64,000 bases of DNA from Enchytraeus crypticus (taxonomy: Eukaryota > Annelida > Clitellata > Enchytraeida > Enchytraeidae), in the NCBI GenBank assembly GCA_905160935.1, contig CAJHZI010000263.1, forward strand, positions 57,501 to 121,500, in the 5' to 3' direction. Position numbers and translations under genes: made by a program. Positions 62,801-64,000 of this stretch are shown one piece after another. The notes under the pieces are model-generated. The model was not told where the DNA came from, ran no database searches, and worked only from the letters and a program-made list of their open reading frames with translations. Each line of letters begins with the position of its first letter. Position 1 is the stretch's first letter.

Positions 62801-63423
62801 CACATACATACATACACGGGTGTGTTATATAGTGTTAACAGCCAACACGTTCTTAGCCGTGCCAAACTACATATACACACACATACATACACACATACAT
62901 ACACACACACACTTACACATACACATACATACACACAGGTGTGTTCTATAGTGTTAACAGCCAACAGATTCCTAGCTGTGCCAAACTACACATACACACA
63001 CATACATACACACATACAAACATACACATACACACATATGCACACATACATACTTACATACACACATACATACACACATACACACACACATACACACATA
63101 CATACACACATACATACATACATACACACACATACACACATACATACACACATACATATACATACACATACACACGGGTGTGTTCTATAGTGTTAACAGC
63201 CAACAGGTTCTTGGCTGTGACAAACTACACACACAAATAATAAATCATCTTCTTCTTCTTCTTACCTTAAATCCTAGTTTAACTAGGGTCGGTATACAAA
63301 TGAACCTTCTACCTCCTCTCTGTCCCATATCTCACATCAATAATTTATTCCATTCGCCTTAAAAAAATATGTAGCAATTTCTGGAGCCTAGGCACAAACA
63401 AACCGATTGCACCTTCTGATTAT

Positions 63424-63507
<84 letters not shown>

Positions 63508-63528
63508 TTGTGTGTGTTTATGAATATA

Positions 63529-63589
<61 letters not shown>

Positions 63590-63980
63590 TGATATTGCCA
63601 TATGACGAGGATCAGGACGTTAAATTCTTATTGATTGATTGATTGAACTATAGTTAGGAATAGACTACACACAGCTAGATCTGACAAGAAACCGCTGACA
63701 GCACTGGTAATGGTAACTTCACAGTTCTTACTATTACTAATAATAATAATAAAAACAACAATTAGAGTGCTACAGTCATCAATGACAACATCTACTAGTA
63801 CTATAGTTAGGAAGAGACTACACACAGCTAGATCTGACACGAGACCGCTGACAGCAGAGGGCGCTTGTATCTTCCAGCACTCCTCCGATGACTCACTCTT
63901 ACCTGTGGGGCTGTCGCCTAGCAAAGGAGCAAACTTCCACAGGTAGATCTTACCTGTGCTTGTGCCACCGGCCAGCACAC
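43897..63980 (-). CDS. IFT140: IFT140, intraflagellar transport complex A core subunit (3' two thirds)
   Basis: IFT-A core protein for retrograde ciliary transport and ciliary membrane-protein entry. 24 exons, from the N-terminal side: 63846-63980, 62669-62761, 62111-62221, 61626-61847, 60970-61097, 59925-60042, 59201-59463, 58660-58879, 58227-58358, 57584-57625, 56060-56271, 54836-55052, 54310-54393, 53646-53755, 53184-53279, 52448-52580, 51947-52090, 51105-51233, 49240-49422, 46803-47000, 45926-46138, 45473-45648, 44753-44894, 43897-44094. All junctions after the first agree in phase, about 1,230 codons. The human protein is 1,462 aa; about 320 N-terminal residues lie beyond the window. The junction of the first two exons is out of phase, so the first donor is wrong or a mini-exon is missed. 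Most introns begin or end in duplicated exon edges. Confidence 0.96.
43999..44510 (-). repeat. Four copies of the IFT140 last-exon acceptor and exon start
   Basis: About 90 bases of exon 24 (plus reading GTGTATGGCCTCCAGATAGC ... CTATACGCCTAC) plus an (ACAAT)n tract repeat at boundaries 44094, 44210, 44356 and 44467. Each copy keeps an acceptor GTATTGTAG|GC. Spacings of 116, 146 and 111 are mostly not multiples of three. Confidence 0.92.
44895..45110. repeat. (CA)n-rich intron 22 start
   Basis: Imperfect ACACAYACA repeats up to the exon 23 acceptor (CAG|ATCG at 44894). Confidence 0.85.
45240..45470. repeat. (ATTG)n/(GACT)n-rich tract after IFT140 exon 22
   Basis: GATTGATTGACTGATTGGTT and variants fill the first 230 bases downstream of the exon 22 donor (minus strand). 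Confidence 0.85.
45565..45770 (-). repeat. Duplicated start of IFT140 exon 22 with acceptor
   Basis: AAGCACTTGTAAGCCTCCCC ... AATCTCTACCTGTCATCAAT is repeated as AAGCACTTGTACGCCTCTCC ... AATCTCCAACTGTCATCAAT upstream, with (CAAT)n between. The distal copy retains ACAG|TTGGAG. Confidence 0.9.
46100..46260 (-). repeat. Duplicated start of IFT140 exon 21 with acceptor
   Basis: Plus reading: GATTTGAGTAGAGCCTTCAT ... GCACAGGGCAATC and again GACTTGAGCAGAGCCTGCAC AGGGCATTC, each followed by (CAAT)n. The second copy lost a few bases around the boundary. Confidence 0.8.
46330..46458 (-). mobile_element. SINE-A copy, near full length
   Basis: AAGCTAATGTTAACTTCAGT ... GACTTGAACCAAGCACATAT ... CGCCACTGGGTCCAG. 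In IFT140 intron 20. Confidence 0.88.
46690..46850 (-). repeat. Three copies of the IFT140 exon 20 end with donor
   Basis: GATACAAACCTTTACTCTGT then TACCACACTGAGTGAATTTC TTG occurs three times. Plus-strand CAAACCTTTAC is the complement of GTAAAG|GTTTG, the exon 20 donor. The copy nearest the exon body (46803) is the true one by length and frame. Confidence 0.88.
47001..47120. repeat. (CAAT)n tract at the exon 20 acceptor
   Basis: CAATCAATCAATCAATCTGT-type repeats start directly at the acceptor TAG. Confidence 0.9.
47137..47236 (+). mobile_element. SINE-A copy, 5' truncated
   Basis: ATCAGTATGTGTGCGGTGCA, AATCCTGGGCTCGCCCGTCA and CATCGCTTTCGAG, ends TTAGCTTTATCAGC. In IFT140 intron 19. Confidence 0.8.
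47782..47852 (+). mobile_element. SINE-A 3' half
   Basis: TTCAAAATCCAGGGCTCGCC, TGATATCGCTTTCC and GACGTCAACATTAGC then T-rich end. Confidence 0.7.
47983..48344. mobile_element. hAT-type MITE with 8-bp target duplication
   Basis: 362 bases bounded by inverted repeats of about 46 bases: CAAAAGCGGTTCGTGGCAGG at the left, and the complement of CACAAGCCGTTCGAGGCAGG at the right. Both arms include GCGCATGCGC. TGTGTAAT directly flanks both ends (47975-47982 and 48345-48352), an 8-bp target duplication as in hAT elements. No coding capacity. In IFT140 intron 19. Confidence 0.85.
48353..49230. other. IFT140 intron 19, otherwise featureless
   Basis: AT-rich intronic sequence. A short fragment of the SINE/LINE 3' block (TAACGTCAGTTTCCTCATTG, about 48439-48460) is the only recognisable piece. 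Confidence 0.4.
49340..49735 (-). repeat. Duplicated exon 19 start of IFT140 plus (ACAAT)n array
   Basis: CATCTAGCGACTCTGAGATG ... AGCGCTTTAGAGAAATACCC TGCCTACAAT (coding, ending at boundary 49422) is repeated at 49458-49550 with few changes and a retained acceptor, followed by (ACAAT)n with ACATGTACA interruptions to 49735. Confidence 0.92.
49955..50040 (-). repeat. Dispersed repeat, family H
   Basis: Plus reading ATGAGTCGTAAGAGGCAACA is the complement of the TTGCCTCTTACGACTCAT motif that defines the copy at 765-850. Confidence 0.5.
50085..51150 (-). repeat. 54-bp in-frame array of the IFT140 exon 18 end with donor
   Basis: About 19-20 copies of a 54-base unit (plus reading CTTGTGGTAGTGCATGACGG, CTTTGTCTTGATGACCATGT, TTAACTAGTGGTAC). 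On the coding strand each is [13 protein letters not shown], then a donor CACAAG|GTACCACTAG, then VPLVK leading into the next unit. The unit is 18 codons and stop-free, so the frame is open from 51239 through at least ten units; 50400-50720 is scrambled by indels. The first donor (51104/51105) gives the canonical exon. Confidence 0.95.
51590..51660 (+). mobile_element. LINE 3' tail ending in (ATTG)n
   Basis: CGGAACCGGACGTTTAATTC then TTATTGATTGATTGATTGAT, directly followed by a SINE-A. Confidence 0.55.
51669..51800 (+). mobile_element. SINE-A, one of the best full-length copies
   Basis: GGCTGGAGCCAGTGGCGACG, TCGGTAAGATACTCGATCGC, GGTTCAAATCC, CATCGCTTTCGAGTGAGGAA and CTGACGTTAACCTTAGC with a T-rich end. 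Useful as a reference copy with 60096-60233. In IFT140 intron 17. Confidence 0.93.
52040..52345 (-). repeat. Three to four copies of the IFT140 exon 17 acceptor and start
   Basis: Boundaries at 52090, 52186 and 52276 carry AACAG|GCTGTAGC preceded by (CAA)n on the plus strand. The spacings of 96 and 90 are multiples of three and the frame is open through the copies ([20 protein letters not shown]). A further partial copy lies at 52320-52400. Confidence 0.92.
52540..52960 (-). repeat. Five copies of the IFT140 exon 16 acceptor and start, with (CA)n
   Basis: CTCCATGTACTGAGCCCACC ATCTCAGCATAGAT|CTACAC repeats at boundaries 52580, 52658, 52740, 52810 and 52876, separated by ACATAC repeats that run on to about 52960. 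All retain an acceptor TAG. Confidence 0.92.
53290..53460. repeat. About 49-bp tandem repeat next to the exon 15 acceptor
   Basis: Four copies of TCTACTACATTCTCAATGCC plus TTACAGCTAATATACAATTC. No exon sequence in the unit. Confidence 0.85.
54045..54310. repeat. 15-16-bp array at the IFT140 exon 13 donor
   Basis: About fifteen copies of AAGATAGACTAGTTGT or AAGATAGACTAGTTAT. The last units merge with GATGTAGGAAC, the complement of the donor GTTCCTACATC. Confidence 0.85.
54430..54835. repeat. (ATTG)n-rich intron 12
   Basis: Scattered GATTGATTGATTGA tracts; otherwise AT-rich with no other feature. Confidence 0.7.
55005..55195 (-). repeat. Duplicated IFT140 exon 12 start with acceptor and (CAAT)n
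   Basis: GTCTTAACACACATCTTAGC CATGTTCTCCCACACTGTGT CACTGCACG is repeated as GTCTTAACACACATCTTAGC CATATTCTCCCATACTGTGT CACTACAGG with (CAAT)n between. Confidence 0.9.
55220..55440 (-). mobile_element. LINE-GA C-terminal coding remnant and 3' end
   Basis: Minus-strand frame has [20 protein letters not shown] and [18 protein letters not shown], a typical non-LTR reverse-transcriptase C-terminus (RGRPRxR ... AEDRxxWR), the best-preserved copy of this family here. In IFT140 intron 11. Confidence 0.75.
55520..55655 (+). mobile_element. SINE-A copy, diverged
   Basis: GAGCCAGTGGTGATATTGGT ... GGGTTTAAATCCTGGGTTCG ... GAAACTGACGTTAACATCAG. Confidence 0.8.
55690..55822 (-). mobile_element. SINE-A copy, inverted next to the previous one
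   Basis: TGTTAACGTCAGTTTCCTCA ... CCAGGATTTGAACCCCGCAC ... CACCACTGGCA. With the copy at 55520-55655 it forms a tail-to-tail inverted pair about 35 bases apart. Confidence 0.88.
55876..56030 (+). mobile_element. SINE-B copy, 5' truncated
   Basis: GGCCGCGCTGATCCGAGAGT, AAAATCTCGGACATTCACTG and ATCAACATAGTTGATCATTT. Ends just before IFT140 exon 11. Confidence 0.8.
56272..56620. repeat. (ACAAT)n/(TAGATACA)n array at the exon 11 acceptor
   Basis: Degenerate ATACAATACAATTAGATACA repeats start at the acceptor of IFT140 exon 11 and fill 350 bases. Confidence 0.88.
56610..56680 (-). mobile_element. tRNA-like SINE head fragment
   Basis: Minus reading GTCTCAATAGCTCAGTGGTT AGGGCGTTAGGTAACATCAC has a good A box (TAGCTCAGTGG) but no acceptor stem or B box, and resembles the head of SINE-B. 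56690-57560 is intronic sequence with no recognisable feature. Confidence 0.5.
57584..63980 (-). CDS. IFT140: IFT140 beta-propeller region (exons 1-10 of this window)
   Basis: Sequence matches to the human WD40 half: [149 protein letters not shown] and [14 protein letters not shown]. Exon 7 carries a Gly/Ser/Arg-rich, low-complexity insert ([20 protein letters not shown]) between propeller strands, probably a disordered loop. Exon 10 is only 42 bases ([14 protein letters not shown]), in frame at both sides. Exon 9 (58227-58358) is not part of a long open frame and was placed from its protein match and its splice sites. Confidence 0.9.
57670..57725. repeat. (CT)n microsatellite with flanking repeat shared with 12450-12500
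   Basis: (CT)n followed by AGTATTCAGCCAAGTGGCAG and CAAGGTACATATTC; the same arrangement, diverged, occurs at 12452-12500. Confidence 0.6.
57885..57965 (+). repeat. Dispersed repeat, family H
   Basis: CTCTTACAACACGAGCTGTT and ACGGTTG match the 765-850 copy with substitutions. Confidence 0.4.
58838..59085 (-). repeat. Three copies of the IFT140 exon 8 acceptor and start
   Basis: GATTCAATGGATAGCGGCCT GCAATATCTCTAGCAGCCTC TGCCTTACCTCTGTATTAA, with (CAAT)n, repeats with boundaries near 58879, 58972 and 59050. Copies retain ACAG|AGGTAAGGC. Confidence 0.92.
59420..59745 (-). repeat. Three copies of the IFT140 exon 7 acceptor and start plus (CAAT)n
   Basis: CATCCCATATATAGAGCCTG CTGTCTACCATGCCGTCAGT CTAACATCAATC occurs at boundary 59463 and about 80 and 170 bases further right with increasing divergence, then pure (CAAT)n to about 59745. 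Confidence 0.92.
60096..60233 (+). mobile_element. SINE-A, full-length reference copy
   Basis: GGTTGGAGCCAGTGGCGATG, TCGGTAAGATATTCGACCGC, GGGTTCAAATCCTGGGCTCG and GAGGAAACTGACGTTAACAT, then TTAGCTTTACCAGCTTTTTA. In IFT140 intron 5. Confidence 0.93.
60340..60385. repeat. 12-bp tandem repeat (GAACGGGCTGCA)
   Basis: Four copies. Confidence 0.8.
60640..60905 (+). mobile_element. LINE-GA 3' end, longest copy
   Basis: GTTTTCTCAGGGAATGACGC, CAGTAAATGTTAGTCGAAGC, AAGATCCACTCGTATGTGGA and GGACCTGCCAGTAGGCAGTG then CACTAAGA(GA)n. Collinear with 27525-27790 (-) and 16720-16890 (+). Confidence 0.75.
61098..61250. repeat. (ACAAT)n/(CCTTTACAATA)n array at the exon 5 acceptor
   Basis: Degenerate ATACCTTTACAATACC repeats begin at the acceptor. 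Confidence 0.85.
61350..61475 (+). mobile_element. LINE-GAT 3' end
   Basis: GGGGGATAGACTGATTATAA, CAGTCTATTCGTATCCCGAC and CCTAGTTAAACTGGGATT, tail (GAT)n. Confidence 0.65.
61765..61960 (-). repeat. Duplicated part of IFT140 exon 4
   Basis: ACGTCTGCCGCATTAACAGC CGTGGATGACTCATAAACCA CCACCGTG (exonic) recurs at 61899-61948 with few changes, separated by (CAAT)n. The copy is upstream of the true acceptor on the coding strand. Confidence 0.88.
62195..62430 (-). repeat. Four copies of the IFT140 exon 3 acceptor and start
   Basis: GGCCCTGTCTGTACCGCCAC AGTCTGCATCAATCAATC at boundaries 62221, about 62278, 62335 and 62414. The coding strand gives TGATGCAG|ACTGTGGCGG in each, with minor changes. Confidence 0.92.
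62705..63235 (-). repeat. Four copies of the IFT140 exon 2 acceptor and start, with (CATA)n
   Basis: GTGTTCTATAGTGTTAACAG CCAACAGGTTCTTAGCTGTG CCAAACTACACATACAC at boundaries 62761 (true), about 62867, 62987 and 63226, with long ACACATACAT tracts between. Open frames across this region on both strands are repeat artefacts. Confidence 0.92.
63240..63410 (-). mobile_element. LINE-GAT 3' end, reverse
   Basis: (TTC/ATC)n, AATCCTAGTTTAACTAGGGT, CGGTATACAAATGAAC and ATTTCTGGAGCCTAGGC: reverse complement of the 14640-14815 layout. Confidence 0.65.
63424..63648. repeat. (AT)n/(GT)n microsatellites and an (ATTG)n LINE tail
   Basis: (AT)n, (GT)n, (AT)n, then TGATATTGCCATATGACGAG and GGACGTTAAATTC followed by TTATTGATTGATTGATTGAA. 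Confidence 0.85.
63640..63870 (-). repeat. Duplicated end of the first IFT140 exon, split by a retroposon
   Basis: TATAGTTAGGAATAGACTAC ACACAGCTAGATCTGACAAG AAACCGCTGACAGCA (63650-63701) recurs at 63802-63858. Between them lies a family B retroposon end (63735-63795, minus strand). Confidence 0.85.
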
Positions 63981-64000
63981 CTGTAGTAATAATAATAATA

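Overview
The window is AT-rich animal nuclear DNA: multi-exon genes with GT-AG introns, tRNA-derived SINEs, LINE 3' ends, DNA-transposon relics and an unusually heavy load of microsatellites and minisatellites. The proteins are clearly metazoan and close enough to human to align exon by exon. B3GALT6, which is a single exon in human, has three coding exons here. An invertebrate is likely; I cannot name the species.

Layout. 1-11.5 kb: no recognised host gene; minisatellites, SINE fragments, a MITE-like inverted repeat and remnants of two kinds of LINE. 11.5-14.2 kb (+): B3GALT6, complete in three exons. 17.3-21.3 kb (-): a UPF0489 (C5orf22-like) gene, complete in four exons, with an N-terminal membrane anchor. 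21.3-23.9 kb: divergent intergenic region. 23.9-37.7 kb (+): MFSD12, complete in ten exons, with a transposase relic and several LINE/SINE copies in its introns. 37.7-43.9 kb: intergenic, with satellites, a LINE end and one unexplained ORF. 43.9-64.0 kb (-): IFT140, with 24 exons covering the end of the beta-propeller region and the whole TPR half; its first roughly 320 codons lie past the right edge. The four genes belong to unrelated processes: glycosaminoglycan linker synthesis, an uncharacterised family, lysosomal cysteine import and retrograde ciliary transport. I see no functional cluster.

The most striking feature is common to all four genes. At about two dozen intron/exon boundaries, the edge of the coding exon together with its splice acceptor or donor has been tandemly copied into the adjoining intron, usually interleaved with a short microsatellite such as (ATTG)n, (ACAAT)n, (GA)n or (CA)n. 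The copies keep AG or GT, giving ladders of decoy splice sites. In IFT140 exons 17 and 18 and B3GALT6 exon 2 some or all unit lengths are multiples of three and the frame stays open, so read-through would lengthen the protein.

The second theme is retroposon 3' ends. A tRNA-type SINE (SINE-A here, about 16 copies) ends in a block very like the 3' end of a CR1/L2-like LINE present in three copies, which suggests the SINE borrows that LINE's machinery. Several LINE families each end in a different short repeat (ATT, ATTG, GAT, AGT, GA), and these tails look like seeds for many of the microsatellites. Family names (SINE-A, SINE-B, LINE-ATT and so on) are working labels for this window only.
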